This document shows, one piece after another, positions 45,838-55,947 of a DNA stretch of 64,000 nt (its first letter is position 1; every line of letters begins with the position of its first letter). The stretch lies in NCBI RefSeq assembly GCF_009764685.1, contig NZ_VHLM01000014.1:1-64000 (forward strand). The letters are read 5' to 3'. The stretch comes from Flavobacterium sp. I-STPP5a (lineage in GTDB: Bacteria; Bacteroidota; Bacteroidia; Flavobacteriales; Flavobacteriaceae). The notes beneath the pieces are model-generated. The model had not been told where the DNA came from and did no database searches. It worked only from the letters and a program-made list of their open reading frames with translations. The position numbers were made by a program, and so were the translations under genes.

Positions 45838-46485
45838 ATGCTATTCAAAATTATCTTAGTGCTGCACATTCTTTCTGGTTTTACCGGTTTACTATTGGGT
45901 ACCGTTGTTTTAATTCGTAAAAAAGGGGACCGAATTCATAAAAGAATTGGTTTGATTTTTACCGTAGCAATGGTCAGCACCGGATTGTGTGCTTTTTACT
46001 TATCTTACGTACATCCTAATTTATTTCTTTTTATCGTGGGTGTTTTTACAATTTACTTGGCGGTTTCGGGGTACAGAATGATACAATTAAAAAAAGCCCA
46101 TTTGGGTCAGAAACCGCAACTTGGCGATGCATTGTTAACGATTGCCATGTTGATTTGTTCAGCGATTTTTTATTACATTGGCATTCGTTATGTATTAGCC
46201 AAACAAGTTTTTGGTATCGTATTTCTACTATTTGGAACTGCTAGTTTACGATTGTGCTACATAGAGTATAAAGCCTACATAGGCAAAGTTACCGATTCTT
46301 TATACAGTTTAAAAAATCATATTGGCCGCATGACAGGTGCCTATATTGCTGCGTTTACGGCTTTTATTGTAGTCAACAATACTTTTTTACCAGATGTGGT
46401 TGCTTGGAGTTTACCTGGCATTTTAGGCGGTATTTTTATTTCACGATCGATTAAAAAACTAAAATCAAATCCAAAAAATATTTAG
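45838..46485 (+). CDS. DUF2306-like multi-helix membrane protein
   Basis: A 215-residue protein with about six or seven membrane helices. The conserved start LHILSGFTGLLLGTVVLIRKKG, then DRIHKRIG, and the late HIGRMTGAYIAAFTAF carry the spaced histidines typical of DUF2306-like proteins. The function is unknown; histidines in helices could bind heme or metal, but this is not shown. It lies 2 bp before the aspartyl protease gene, so likely co-transcribed. Confidence 0.72.
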   Translation: MLFKIILVLHILSGFTGLLLGTVVLIRKKGDRIHKRIGLIFTVAMVSTGLCAFYLSYVHPNLFLFIVGVFTIYLAVSGYRMIQLKKAHLGQKPQLGDALLTIAMLICSAIFYYIGIRYVLAKQVFGIVFLLFGTASLRLCYIEYKAYIGKVTDSLYSLKNHIGRMTGAYIAAFTAFIVVNNTFLPDVVAWSLPGILGGIFISRSIKKLKSNPKNI

Positions 46486-46487
46486 TT

Positions 46488-47624
46488 ATGAAAAGAATTT
46501 TTGCAGCAATATTATTCTTGAGTTTTTCAGTTGTCAATTACGCTCAAAACACAAAAATAGATTCGATTCCGTTTAGCTTAAAATCAAGTTTACTGATTTT
46601 TAAAGGAAAACTAAACGGAGTACCAACCGACTTTATGTTAGACACTGGTGCTGCATTGGGTGTGGTTCCAACAAGCAAAGCGAGCGCGGCTAATATTAAG
46701 ATTTCTGGAATAAAAAATATCACTGATAGTAACGAAAATCAAAACAGCATGCAATCAGCAGTTATAGAAACGGTTACTATTGGTACATTTAATATACATA
46801 ACGTAAAAAGCATCGTACATGACATGCCTTTTCTATCTTGCACAGAAACCTATTTGCTTGGCGCCAATGCCATTAATAAACTAAATTGGAAAATTGATTT
46901 TGACAAAAAACTGTTATACGTTTCTGACGCTGTGTTTGAACCCTCTATCGAAATGCTAGGAGTACCAATTGTTTATAAAAGCAACAGGCATTTTACTGCC
47001 ATTACGATTCAAGGTACTACATTAAAAAATTGTTTGATCGATACTGGTTACAACGATTTTCTTGAAGTTCCAACTAATGAACCTGTACTTAAAAAGCTGA
47101 AAAAAGACCTTAAAAATGATATTATTAGTAGTTCAAGAATAAGCATGAGCCTTTCTGAGATGAAAATAAATACTTTTGAAACGCTTTCCTTTGACAACTT
47201 AGTACTTGGAAATAAACGCTTTGACAATGTAAAAACAGATAGTAGACCCGATATTGAAAAAAAGATAGGAATTAAATTTTTCTCCCAATTGACTTCTGTT
47301 ACAGTAATGAATAACAGTACGTCAACCTATCATTTGCAATTGTCTAAAAAACCTATTTCCTTGCAATTGAGTTTTGATGCTGATGTGTTTCTGAAAAATG
47401 GCAAATTGGTAATCACCGGAAAAAGCAATCTAGCAGAAAGCACAGCAAAAGACTTAACAATTGGAGAAGAAATTCTATCAGTTAACGGACGCAAAGCAGC
47501 CGACTTTAAAAATGAATGCGATTTTATTTCTTGGCGTATAGAAGCTAATACAAATGACACAATGGAACTAATACTGGCAAATGGCAAAAAAATAACGCTA
47601 AAAAAACAAATTCTTAAATCGTAA
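46488..47624 (+). CDS. Exported retropepsin-like aspartyl protease with PDZ domain
   Basis: A 378-residue protein with signal peptide (ILFLSFSVVNYAQ). Two retropepsin-like half-domains, each with a catalytic motif: FMLDTGAALG (about 56) and CLIDTGYNDF (about 186). A C-terminal PDZ-like segment reads LTIGEEILSVNGRKAADF. Such aspartyl protease-PDZ proteins are common in Bacteroidota; targets are unknown. DTG motifs in both halves suggest a single-chain pseudo-dimeric enzyme. Confidence 0.85.
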   Translation: MKRIFAAILFLSFSVVNYAQNTKIDSIPFSLKSSLLIFKGKLNGVPTDFMLDTGAALGVVPTSKASAANIKISGIKNITDSNENQNSMQSAVIETVTIGTFNIHNVKSIVHDMPFLSCTETYLLGANAINKLNWKIDFDKKLLYVSDAVFEPSIEMLGVPIVYKSNRHFTAITIQGTTLKNCLIDTGYNDFLEVPTNEPVLKKLKKDLKNDIISSSRISMSLSEMKINTFETLSFDNLVLGNKRFDNVKTDSRPDIEKKIGIKFFSQLTSVTVMNNSTSTYHLQLSKKPISLQLSFDADVFLKNGKLVITGKSNLAESTAKDLTIGEEILSVNGRKAADFKNECDFISWRIEANTNDTMELILANGKKITLKKQILKS

Positions 47625-47676
47625 GTAAAAAAAATTGATGAACTTTACATAAAAGCATTTCCTATAAATTAAAGCT

Positions 47677-48378
47677 ATGTATGTTAACAACGCATCGATT
47701 AAACTTCCAGATGACCCAAACACAGTAGTTTGGAAATACCTAGACTTATCTAAATTTCTAGATTTATTGCTTTCGCAAAAGCTATTCATGTCGCGCTCTG
47801 ATAAGTTTGAAGATCAATACGAAGGTACTTTTAGTGAGCCCACTTTTGAAGAAATCAAAAAATTATCTCAAGACAATCCTGATTTTTTAAATTATTACAA
47901 AAAACATCGGGAAAAAGTAGCTATTAGCAGCTGGCACATTAATGAATACGAATCGTTTGCTATGTGGCAAATATTTACACAAAATACAGAAGGGCTAGCC
48001 ATTCAATCTACAATTGGACGTTTGCAACAGTCCCTTCAAATAGAAAAAGAGTATCAGCAATACATAGGAGAGGTCAACTATATCGATTATAAAAAAGAAC
48101 ACATTCCATTTGACGACTTGTTTTTTCCTTTTTTATTTAAAAGAAAAAGTTTTCAATATGAAGGTGAAGTACGCATCATAACTGATATTGGCGAAACCGA
48201 AGTTAAGATTAATGAAGGTTTGAAAATTAACATTGATATCAATACCTTAATTGAAAAAATATACATTCACCCAAAATCCGAAAACTGGTATAAAAACTTG
48301 GTAATCCAATTAGTAAAACAACTCGGATTTGATTTCACTATTGAAAAATCCGATTTAGAAAGTGATATTTTGATTTAG
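47677..48378 (+). CDS. DUF2971-family protein
   Basis: A 233-residue soluble protein: VWKYLDLSKFLDLLLSQKLF, SDKFEDQYEG, ISSWHINEYESFAMWQIF, EGLAIQSTIGRL, FQYEGEVRII. These blocks are characteristic of DUF2971, whose function is unknown; members are often accessory and patchily distributed. There is no signal peptide. It converges on the lipoprotein gene with 9 bp between stops and no terminator. Confidence 0.88.
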   Translation: MYVNNASIKLPDDPNTVVWKYLDLSKFLDLLLSQKLFMSRSDKFEDQYEGTFSEPTFEEIKKLSQDNPDFLNYYKKHREKVAISSWHINEYESFAMWQIFTQNTEGLAIQSTIGRLQQSLQIEKEYQQYIGEVNYIDYKKEHIPFDDLFFPFLFKRKSFQYEGEVRIITDIGETEVKINEGLKINIDINTLIEKIYIHPKSENWYKNLVIQLVKQLGFDFTIEKSDLESDILI

Positions 48379-48387
48379 AAAAACCAA

Positions 48388-49110
48388 TTAAACTGGCTCG
48401 TAAGCATTAATTTTCCACTCGTTACTAGTTAAATCTGCATAATAATAATGAACCAAATCATTTTTATCAAACTGACCGTTTTTATTGGTATCCTCTACCG
48501 TTCTAAAATACAAACGATTGCGAGAGGCTAGAAGTTTCCAATCTATTAATTCCTGAAAGTCAGGCGAAATTTTAGTGAGTCGCTCCCCGCTTATGGTGCT
48601 CAAATGCAAGGATTTTATATCACTGGTATCTAATTTACCATCTTTATTGGTATCCATATCAACCATAGTATACACCATGATTTGGTTTTTAGTTTTATCG
48701 GCAACTGTTTTTAAATAAGTAGCCGTTTGAATCAAAATAGGCTTTTCAGTCAATTTCCGAATAGAATCTGAATTTACTTTTTGGAATTTTAAATTTTGCA
48801 AATAACCTGTAATTTCATATTCTCCATAATTTGAAATCGTAAAACTCAAATCATTCACACTAGAGGAGCCGTAGCGTGATTTAACTCCACGATCACGAAT
48901 ACTCAAATCAGCAACAGGGTGAATTAAATAATCCGTACCTTCCATTTGCCAAGGCAAATCAGCAATTTGTATTTGGGTTGAGTCTGCCTTTACAATCGAC
49001 TTTGCTTTATTAGTTGCATCGTAAGTTACTTTTGGCGTTGCTGCATCCTCTTTACAACTTGCTAAAAATAGCAATGCAATTCCTAAACAAGTGAAATGTA
49101 TTTTTTTCAT
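48388..49110 (-). CDS. Lipoprotein with two EF-hand-like calcium loops
   Basis: A 240-residue protein. The lipobox is LASC (Cys at residue 19) after a short signal peptide; no further acidic +2 sorting signal was analysed. Two loops fit the D-x-D-x-D-G pattern: DMDTNKDGKLDTSDI and EDTNKNGQFDKNDL, as in dockerin or EF-hand calcium sites, within a beta-rich domain. The function is unknown. A -7 box TACATTTG sits at 49138-49131. Confidence 0.8.
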   Translation of the reverse strand: MKKIHFTCLGIALLFLASCKEDAATPKVTYDATNKAKSIVKADSTQIQIADLPWQMEGTDYLIHPVADLSIRDRGVKSRYGSSSVNDLSFTISNYGEYEITGYLQNLKFQKVNSDSIRKLTEKPILIQTATYLKTVADKTKNQIMVYTMVDMDTNKDGKLDTSDIKSLHLSTISGERLTKISPDFQELIDWKLLASRNRLYFRTVEDTNKNGQFDKNDLVHYYYADLTSNEWKINAYEPV

Positions 49111-49130
49111 GTGCTGATAGTATTAAAACT

Positions 49131-49138
49131 CAAATGTA
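49131..49138 (-). promoter_or_regulatory. -7 box upstream of the lipoprotein gene
   Basis: TACATTTG on the minus strand, 20 bp before the ATG at 49110, fits TAnnTTTG; no clear -33. Confidence 0.45.
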
Positions 49139-49216
49139 ATCATTTTTAAAAATAGCTTCCTTATTCTAAGTACAATTTAACGAATAAATAGAATGAATTC
49201 GACTGTTGAAAGCACC

Positions 49217-51685
49217 TTACAACTTAGCAGTCAATTTCACATTAAAAACTCGTATGGTCATGTAGTTTGGTATTGCATATTGATTTTTAGAGTATACATC
49301 CCTAACCCAGGTATTTGTAATGGCATTTTGATTGTTAAAAAGATTAAAAATTTCTAATCCTAGAGCTAATTCTTTACAATTTTTAAATAAACCCGAGCTT
49401 CTTTTCCTTGTGGTGTTATCAATAAACACTTTAGAAAAGCCTACATCAACCCTGCGGTAGTCATTCAATCTGTTTTGATACAAATAAGGATTTGCATAAG
49501 ATGGTGATCCTCCTGGTAATCCTGTATTGTAGACTAAATTTAAATATAACTTTAAACTTGGAATATTTGGCATATAATCCTGAAACAAAATACCAAATTT
49601 CAATCTTTGATCTGTGGGTCTGGCAATAAATCCTTTATCATTGCTGTTTTCCTCTGTTTTTAAATACCCAAAACTAATCCACGATTCGGTTCCAGGTACA
49701 AACTCACCATTCAAACGCACATCTACACCTTGGGCGTAAGCCACTGCACTGTTATTAGCTGCATACCGTATGCGTACATTATCAATCGTGTAAATATTAG
49801 CATCCGTTATAGATTTGTAATATACTTCAGAAAGCAACTTAAAAGGACGATCCCACAATTTAAAACTATAGTCATTCCCTAAGACAATATGAAAAGATTG
49901 TTGCGCTTTAGTATTGGGCTGTACAATGCCGTCTCCATCCCTAAGCTCTCTATAGAAAGGCGGTTGATGATAAAGACCTCCAGAAATACGAAAAACAACA
50001 TCTTGTTTCCAATTTGGTTTAATGGCAAACTGAGCTCTTGGACTTATCGTAAATTGAGACTTCCCCAATGTACTAGCACCAGAAACTTCCCAATTGTGCA
50101 TTCGGATTCCTGCATTATACCAAACTTCATTCGTTCCTAAATTTGATTTTAAACTCCATTGTCCGTAACCTGAAAACCGATTTATAGAATTGAAATTTGT
50201 AGCTCGTATGTCTTGATAAGGAACCAACGGTCCCGTGTAAGGAGTATAAGGCTGATCGTTTTTTGGCAAATTTAAAATAGGTGGATTCAATGCAAAACCA
50301 GCAGAATCAATGACCTCCCACTCTATTATTCTATCTCTAATAGATTCACGAGTATACTTAACACCCCATTCTATTTGGCTGTTTTTCCAGTCCTGAAATC
50401 CTTTTATTTCAGTATTTACAATTAAGGCATCAAGATCATTCCTCGCGTGACTTAGCTGTGATCCAATACCTCTTGTGAATGAAACGTCACCTAGAGTTTC
50501 TGAACCAATATTAGTATCTACTTCACCTAGTCTATATTGCGCCAATATATCAAAATATTCTTGTTCTAACGTATGGAAGATGGAACCTATAAATTTTAAC
50601 GTAAAATTATCCGAAACATTAAAGACTGATTTTATTGCTCCAAAATAAGTATCGTATTTGTCTTTCTCTTGTCCATCATAAAAAACCGTAAGTGCCATAG
50701 GGCTGTCAAGTGTTCCAAAATTTGAAACGCGTGATAAAGGACGATATTGGTATTTATTTTGAGAAATGTTTCCTAAAAAACTCCACTGCCATTTAGCCGA
50801 AGCCTGATAATTAATATTGGTTTGAATATCAGCAAACGTTGGTGTAAAATTAGTTTGCGTTTCCTGACTGTTCACAAGTAGTGAATTATTTCTATAGCGT
50901 AATCCTGTTACAGCTGACCATTTTTTATCTTTAGAAACCGCATCAACAGCTATGCTTCCGCCAAGAAAACTAGCTTCAAGGCTTGCGCCAAAAGTGGTTG
51001 GCTTTCTATAAGTAATATCTAATACCGAAGACAGTTTGTCTCCGTACTTTGCTTGAAAACCTCCAGCAGAGAAATCGACATTATGAACCAAATCAGTATT
51101 GGTAAAACTCAAACCTTCTTGCTGACCTGAGCGAATCAAAAATGGACGATAGACTTCAATCTCGTTTACATAGACTAAATTTTCATCATAATTCCCACCA
51201 CGCACAGCATATTGGGTGCTTAACTCATTATTGGAATTCACACCTGGCAAGGATTTTAAAATATTTTCAACTCCTGCATTGGCACCCGGAATTTTTCGAA
51301 TCATTTCGGGTTCTAGATTTACTATTCCCTGAACCACACTCCTATTCCCAGTCACTACAACAACCTCTCCCATTTGCTCTGCCTGACTGTTCATTATAGG
51401 GTTAAATTCCTTTTGTTCATTAGCCTGAAGTATAAAAACAACAGTGATTTTTTTAAGAGAAACGTGTGTAAAAACAACTGTTACTTTTTGATTTGCCGGG
51501 ACTTTAACATCATAGAAACCATTCTCATTAGACTGGGTATTAAAACCGTCAAATGTAATATTGACATTCTCTAAAGGTTGTTTGCTTTCATCCAAAACAA
51601 TACCTCGTATTCTTGCCGTTTGTGCAGTTGCAGAAAAACCAAGACAAATAATCGATAAAAAAAGAAAGAATTTAGTAGTACTCAA
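49217..51685 (-). CDS. TonB-dependent outer-membrane receptor
   Basis: An 822-residue protein with a TTG start (no in-frame ATG upstream before the M23 gene). A signal peptide (SIICLGFSATAQ) is followed by a carboxypeptidase-regulatory-like domain (IRGIVLDESKQPLENVNITF), a plug (MGEVVVVTGNRS, NILKSLPGVNSNNELSTQYAVRGGNYDE begins the region at about 140) and a 22-strand barrel. No SusD gene is adjacent, so it is not a typical SusCD pair. The ligand is unknown. It lies 11 bp behind the M23 peptidase gene, so the two are co-transcribed. Confidence 0.9.
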   Translation of the reverse strand: MSTTKFFLFLSIICLGFSATAQTARIRGIVLDESKQPLENVNITFDGFNTQSNENGFYDVKVPANQKVTVVFTHVSLKKITVVFILQANEQKEFNPIMNSQAEQMGEVVVVTGNRSVVQGIVNLEPEMIRKIPGANAGVENILKSLPGVNSNNELSTQYAVRGGNYDENLVYVNEIEVYRPFLIRSGQQEGLSFTNTDLVHNVDFSAGGFQAKYGDKLSSVLDITYRKPTTFGASLEASFLGGSIAVDAVSKDKKWSAVTGLRYRNNSLLVNSQETQTNFTPTFADIQTNINYQASAKWQWSFLGNISQNKYQYRPLSRVSNFGTLDSPMALTVFYDGQEKDKYDTYFGAIKSVFNVSDNFTLKFIGSIFHTLEQEYFDILAQYRLGEVDTNIGSETLGDVSFTRGIGSQLSHARNDLDALIVNTEIKGFQDWKNSQIEWGVKYTRESIRDRIIEWEVIDSAGFALNPPILNLPKNDQPYTPYTGPLVPYQDIRATNFNSINRFSGYGQWSLKSNLGTNEVWYNAGIRMHNWEVSGASTLGKSQFTISPRAQFAIKPNWKQDVVFRISGGLYHQPPFYRELRDGDGIVQPNTKAQQSFHIVLGNDYSFKLWDRPFKLLSEVYYKSITDANIYTIDNVRIRYAANNSAVAYAQGVDVRLNGEFVPGTESWISFGYLKTEENSNDKGFIARPTDQRLKFGILFQDYMPNIPSLKLYLNLVYNTGLPGGSPSYANPYLYQNRLNDYRRVDVGFSKVFIDNTTRKRSSGLFKNCKELALGLEIFNLFNNQNAITNTWVRDVYSKNQYAIPNYMTIRVFNVKLTAKL

Positions 51686-51696
51686 TTGATTTTGAT

Positions 51697-53394
51697 TTAT
51701 TTTTTCTGACCTCTATAAAAACGCGTTTCAAAAGTAGTTGAATTCCCCATATTATCAACTACATCAACTTTTAAAACATTAGAACCATCTTGCAAATATT
51801 CATCTCTTAAAAAATGCGTGATTTTGCGGGTTTTATTATCATATTCAAAAAGCACCCATTTTCCATTCAAGTATCCGTTGTAGGTTTTAATTCCAGATAA
51901 AGCATCACTTATAGTAAGCTGCAAAGACTTTTGCTCATTAATCCATTTGCCTTCAATAGGATTAGCCATCGTTACTATAGGCGCCACCGTGTCTGATACC
52001 AACTTGTAATTTCCTAAAACCTTTACTTTCGTAGAAAAAACACTATCCTTTCTGTAAGTAGAATTGTAACTTACTTTACCGCCTTGCACTTTGCCAATAA
52101 ACATTTTTTGACGTTGCTCTTCAGTACTTTTTGTATCTTCAATTGTAATTGTAAAATTGGAATGAACTGGAACAGAATCATCATGCAAAAATAAAGTATC
52201 ATTAACCACATTAAAATTCATATTGAAATCTTCATAAAAAGTGCCTGCAGGAAAAAACACCGACATGTTTCCAAGTTCAAAATTACTGTCATTTACCGCT
52301 TTTACAAAATATTTCGACTGCGGCTGATCAGTGCCAATAATTGTAGGTAACAAATCATAATGTATGGGTATAGAAATGGTTCTCATGTTACCAAAATAAT
52401 CTGAAACTTCAATTCGATATAATGAGGCTAAGTTAGGAGAGACCTGCAAAACTCCTTTATTTTCATCGGCTTGTATAAAACGTAAATCATAAGGAGCTTT
52501 CATAAAAAGTTTTTGCACCCTTTGCTGCATTTTTTTATAACGAGAATAATCAATTAAAGCATTGATATACCTCATATCAGTAAAAGAATAGGTGTTAAAT
52601 TCATAACCAAAATTTGGTTTACCGTTCAAAAAAGTCTGAACCCTATAAATACCATTATTATTAAAAGATACATCATCAACGTCATGAGCCGTTATACCGA
52701 AACCTATAACACCATTAGAAACAACTTTATCAGACAAGTAAGTACCATCTTTTTGTAAAGAAACATTTAATAACACAGGACGCTTAGCATTATTTACAGT
52801 GGTTTTACTATCTAATGGATAAACATAAACACCCGTAACAACAGGCTTTTTAGTGTCTTTTAAAAAAGTATCAAAACCAAAAAGTAGTGGGTTAATAACA
52901 AATTCTGTTTTTGTATTTCGAAATTCAAAATGCAAATGTGGACCTTCAGAAGCTCCTGTATTACCAGACAAAGCAATCACATCTCCTTTTTTTACCGGCA
53001 ACTCTTCTGGTTTTAAAAACATTTCAATCTCAAAAGACTGTTCTTTATAGTGGGTGTTTTTAATATACGATTCAATTGCGCCATCCGCCGTTTTTAAATG
53101 CCCATAAACAGAAGTATACCCATTAGGATGATTAATATATATTGTTTTTCCATTACCAAAAGTAGAAATTTTAATCCTAGACACATATCCATCGGCCACG
53201 GCATAAACCTTTAAACCCTCCTTTTGTTGGGTTTTCAAATCAAAACCCGCATGAAAATGATTGGGCCTCAACTCACCAAAATTCCCAGACAATTGCATTG
53301 GAATATCAAGAGGTGAACGAAAATAATCTTTTGGATAGTCATTTTGAGCTTGAATAGAGCAGCAAAACAACACAAAAAGGACAAGAAATCTCAT
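51697..53394 (-). CDS. Exported M23-family metallopeptidase
   Basis: A 565-residue protein with signal peptide (LFVLFCCSIQAQ). The LytM/M23 domain lies near the N-terminus: HxGxD as HAGFD (His48, Asp52), then VYAVADGYVSRIKI, GYTSVYGHL and GPHLHFEFRN (the second His-x-His). A long C-terminal beta-rich part (about 190-565) ends NSTTFETRFYRGQKK. Metal ligands are all present, so active peptidoglycan or peptide cleavage is likely. It forms an operon with the TonB receptor. Confidence 0.92.
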   Translation of the reverse strand: MRFLVLFVLFCCSIQAQNDYPKDYFRSPLDIPMQLSGNFGELRPNHFHAGFDLKTQQKEGLKVYAVADGYVSRIKISTFGNGKTIYINHPNGYTSVYGHLKTADGAIESYIKNTHYKEQSFEIEMFLKPEELPVKKGDVIALSGNTGASEGPHLHFEFRNTKTEFVINPLLFGFDTFLKDTKKPVVTGVYVYPLDSKTTVNNAKRPVLLNVSLQKDGTYLSDKVVSNGVIGFGITAHDVDDVSFNNNGIYRVQTFLNGKPNFGYEFNTYSFTDMRYINALIDYSRYKKMQQRVQKLFMKAPYDLRFIQADENKGVLQVSPNLASLYRIEVSDYFGNMRTISIPIHYDLLPTIIGTDQPQSKYFVKAVNDSNFELGNMSVFFPAGTFYEDFNMNFNVVNDTLFLHDDSVPVHSNFTITIEDTKSTEEQRQKMFIGKVQGGKVSYNSTYRKDSVFSTKVKVLGNYKLVSDTVAPIVTMANPIEGKWINEQKSLQLTISDALSGIKTYNGYLNGKWVLFEYDNKTRKITHFLRDEYLQDGSNVLKVDVVDNMGNSTTFETRFYRGQKK

Positions 53395-53511
53395 AATTTA
53401 CATTTTGGCTAAGATAAAAAAAAACAACAGAAACTAAATGCGAAAAACAAAAACGTACTGCCTTGAAAATTAGTATTTTAATTTATTTAATGCAAAAAAA
53501 ATAATAAATTA

Positions 53512-53541
53512 TTGCAAAATTAAAAAGGAATAGTAACTTTG
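53512..53541 (+). promoter_or_regulatory. Promoter of the coiled-coil/zapA operon
   Basis: TTG (53512-53514), exactly 19-bp spacer, TAACTTTG (53534-53541): a textbook Bacteroidota promoter. An AAGGAG Shine-Dalgarno-like run precedes the ATG at 53569, unusual for this phylum. Confidence 0.82.
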
Positions 53542-53568
53542 TAAGATATGTAATGAAAAGGAGAAATA

Positions 53569-53859
53569 ATGAGTACAATTGCAGAAATTATTGATACTCT
53601 TGAAAATAAGGTTCTAAAAATTTTCGGTAAAATGAAAATTTTAAAAGAGGAAAATCAAGATTTAAAAAACAAATTAATAAGGTCTGCAAACATAATACAA
53701 ACTCAATCAAGAGAGATTGAGGCACTAAAAATGCAGTATGAAGCACTCAAGATGGCAAACTCATTACTGGGCAGTGACGAAAACAAAAGAGATACAAAGC
53801 TAAAAATAAATTCATTAATTCGGGAAATTGACTACTGTATAGCTCAGCTATCAGATTAA
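53569..53859 (+). CDS. Small coiled-coil protein, ZapB-like by position
   Basis: A 96-residue protein, almost wholly coiled coil from about residue 22 to 70 (KILKEENQDLKNKL, IIQTQSREIEALKMQYEAL). It lies 5 bp before zapA. ZapB of E. coli is a small coiled-coil protein that binds ZapA and stabilises the Z-ring. Sequence similarity is not recognisable by eye, so a ZapB-like role is inferred from fold and position alone. Confidence 0.7.
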   Translation: MSTIAEIIDTLENKVLKIFGKMKILKEENQDLKNKLIRSANIIQTQSREIEALKMQYEALKMANSLLGSDENKRDTKLKINSLIREIDYCIAQLSD

Positions 53860-53864
53860 GAAAT

Positions 53865-54158
53865 ATGGACGAAAAGCTAAAAATTAAAATATCAATTGCA
53901 GATAGAATCTATCCTTTAACGGTAGATCTTTCACAAGAAGAAGGACTAAGAAGCGCTTCAAAAAAAATTGATATAATGATTAAGCAATTTGAAGAAAACT
54001 ATGCTGTACGTGATAAACAAGATGTTTTAGCCATGTGTGCGTTACAATTTGCATCGCAAACAGAACAAAAACAAATTGACAATCAAAAAAATGGCGAAGA
54101 AACCATGGAGCGCATTAAAAAAATTAACGCGCTTTTAGACCAATATCTCGACAAATAA
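53865..54158 (+). CDS. zapA: Cell division protein ZapA
   Basis: A 97-residue protein. The ZapA pattern is clear: N-terminal strand pair KIKISIADRIYPLTVD, EEGLRSASKKIDIMIKQFEE, then the long helix with DVLAMCALQFASQTEQKQ. ZapA binds FtsZ and promotes filament bundling in the early division ring. It is followed by the 6S-like RNA and rny, a conserved neighbourhood. Confidence 0.92.
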   Translation: MDEKLKIKISIADRIYPLTVDLSQEEGLRSASKKIDIMIKQFEENYAVRDKQDVLAMCALQFASQTEQKQIDNQKNGEETMERIKKINALLDQYLDK

Positions 54159-54184
54159 ACGTTCTTTACAAAAACTAAGATACT

Positions 54185-54345
54185 GCCTACATTAGTTCAT
54201 ATTTGGTAAACTCAACACTAACAATTTAGAATGAGCAAATCATCGTTACTATAGCAAGCCAATTCAGTTTGGAAGCTTGAACAACGAGTTAGCTCAAAAC
54301 TTGTCTTTTCGAGTTTATACAATCAATCTAATGTAGGCTTTTTTT
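54185..54345 (+). ncRNA. ssrS: 6S-like RNA (6S-Flavo type) between zapA and rny
   Basis: The terminal arms GCCTACATTAG (54185-54195) and CTAATGTAGGC (54328-54338) pair over 11 bp and are followed by T7. An inner pair TAAACTC/GAGTTTA (54207/54311) and an apical hairpin CAAGC/GCTTG near 54256-54280 make a rod with internal bubbles, about 155 nt, as in 6S RNA. It lies downstream of zapA, as ssrS does in E. coli. 6S RNA mimics an open promoter and binds RNA polymerase holoenzyme. No covariance model was run. Confidence 0.8.
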
Positions 54346-54365
54346 ATACATAAATTTTAACAAAC

Positions 54366-55931
54366 ATGGACAACATATTAACGATCGTTATTACAGGAAT
54401 TATAGGTATCGCAGCTGGTTTTGGGATAGCAAAACTAATTGAGAAAAGCAATATTTCTAACCTTATAAAAAATTCAAAAAAAGAAGCTGCATCTATACTA
54501 AAAGATGCAAATCTTGAAGCAGAAAACATCAAAAAAGATAAAATTCTTCAAGCAAAAGAAAAATTTATTGAGTTAAAATCTGAGCACGAACAAGTAATCT
54601 TGGCAAGAGATAAAAAAGTAGCTGACATCGAAAAAAGAATACGCGACAAAGAGTCTCAAGTATCAAATGAACTATCAAAAGCTAAAAAGGTAAATGATGA
54701 TTTTGAAGCTAAAACCCAAGAATACAGTTCGAAAATTGAAAATTTAGAGAAAAAACAAACAGAGATTGATCGTTTACACAAAAGTCAACTACAACAACTT
54801 GAGGTAATTTCAGGTCTATCTGCAGAGGAAGCAAAAAACCAACTCGTAGAAGGACTAAAGGCTGAAGCCAAAAGTAAAGCCATGTCTCACATACAAGACA
54901 CTATTGAAGAAGCTAAACTTACGGCACAACAAGAAGCCAAGAAAATCATCATTAACACGATACAAAGAGTAGGTACTGAGGAGGCTGTTGAAAACTGCGT
55001 ATCGGTATTTAATATTGAATCTGATGATGTAAAAGGTAGAATTATTGGCCGTGAAGGTAGAAACATACGTGCTCTTGAAGCCGCAACCGGTGTTGAAATT
55101 ATTGTAGACGATACTCCTGAAGCTATTATTCTTTCTTGTTTTGACCCTGTACGTAGAGAAATTGCTCGTCTAGCCTTACATAAACTGGTTACCGACGGAC
55201 GAATTCACCCAGCACGAATTGAAGAGGTGGTTGCTAAAACAGCCAAGCAAATTGACGATGAAATTATTGAGGTTGGAAAACGTACTGTAATTGATCTTGG
55301 TATTCATGGTTTACATCCTGAATTAATCAAAGTTGTGGGTAGAATGAAATACCGTTCTTCTTATGGACAAAATTTACTACAACACTCGAGAGAAGTATCT
55401 AAACTATGTGGAATCATGGCAGCGGAACTAGGATTGAATGTAAAACTAGCTAAAAGAGCCGGATTATTGCACGATATAGGTAAAGTACCTGATACTGAAA
55501 GTGATTTGCCACACGCTTTATTAGGAATGCAATGGGCGGAGAAGTACGGGGAGAAAGAAGAAGTTTGCAACGCAATTGGTGCTCACCATGACGAGATCGA
55601 AATGAAATCTTTACTTTCACCTATAATCCAGGTTTGTGACGCTATTTCAGGAGCACGACCAGGAGCACGTAGACAAGTACTAGACTCATACATACAACGT
55701 TTAAAAGACCTTGAAGAAGTTGCCTACGGATTTAATGGTGTAAAAAATGCTTATGCTATTCAAGCCGGTAGAGAGCTTCGTGTAATTGTTGAAAGCGAAA
55801 AAGTTTCTGATGAAAATGCTGCTAGTTTATCTTTTGATATTTCACAAAAAATTCAAACCGAGATGACCTATCCAGGACAAGTAAAAGTTACTGTAATTCG
55901 TGAAACAAGAGCTGTAAATATTGCCAAGTAA
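54366..55931 (+). CDS. rny: Ribonuclease Y
   Basis: A 521-residue protein. N-terminal membrane helix (about 4-24), long charged coiled coil (about 30-160), KH domain with [19 protein letters not shown], and HD domain with [10 protein letters not shown] and GAHHDEIE. It is a membrane-anchored endoribonuclease that starts mRNA decay. The length and domain order are standard for the family. Confidence 0.97.
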   Translation: MDNILTIVITGIIGIAAGFGIAKLIEKSNISNLIKNSKKEAASILKDANLEAENIKKDKILQAKEKFIELKSEHEQVILARDKKVADIEKRIRDKESQVSNELSKAKKVNDDFEAKTQEYSSKIENLEKKQTEIDRLHKSQLQQLEVISGLSAEEAKNQLVEGLKAEAKSKAMSHIQDTIEEAKLTAQQEAKKIIINTIQRVGTEEAVENCVSVFNIESDDVKGRIIGREGRNIRALEAATGVEIIVDDTPEAIILSCFDPVRREIARLALHKLVTDGRIHPARIEEVVAKTAKQIDDEIIEVGKRTVIDLGIHGLHPELIKVVGRMKYRSSYGQNLLQHSREVSKLCGIMAAELGLNVKLAKRAGLLHDIGKVPDTESDLPHALLGMQWAEKYGEKEEVCNAIGAHHDEIEMKSLLSPIIQVCDAISGARPGARRQVLDSYIQRLKDLEEVAYGFNGVKNAYAIQAGRELRVIVESEKVSDENAASLSFDISQKIQTEMTYPGQVKVTVIRETRAVNIAK

Positions 55932-55947
55932 AATATTTAATTCTATT

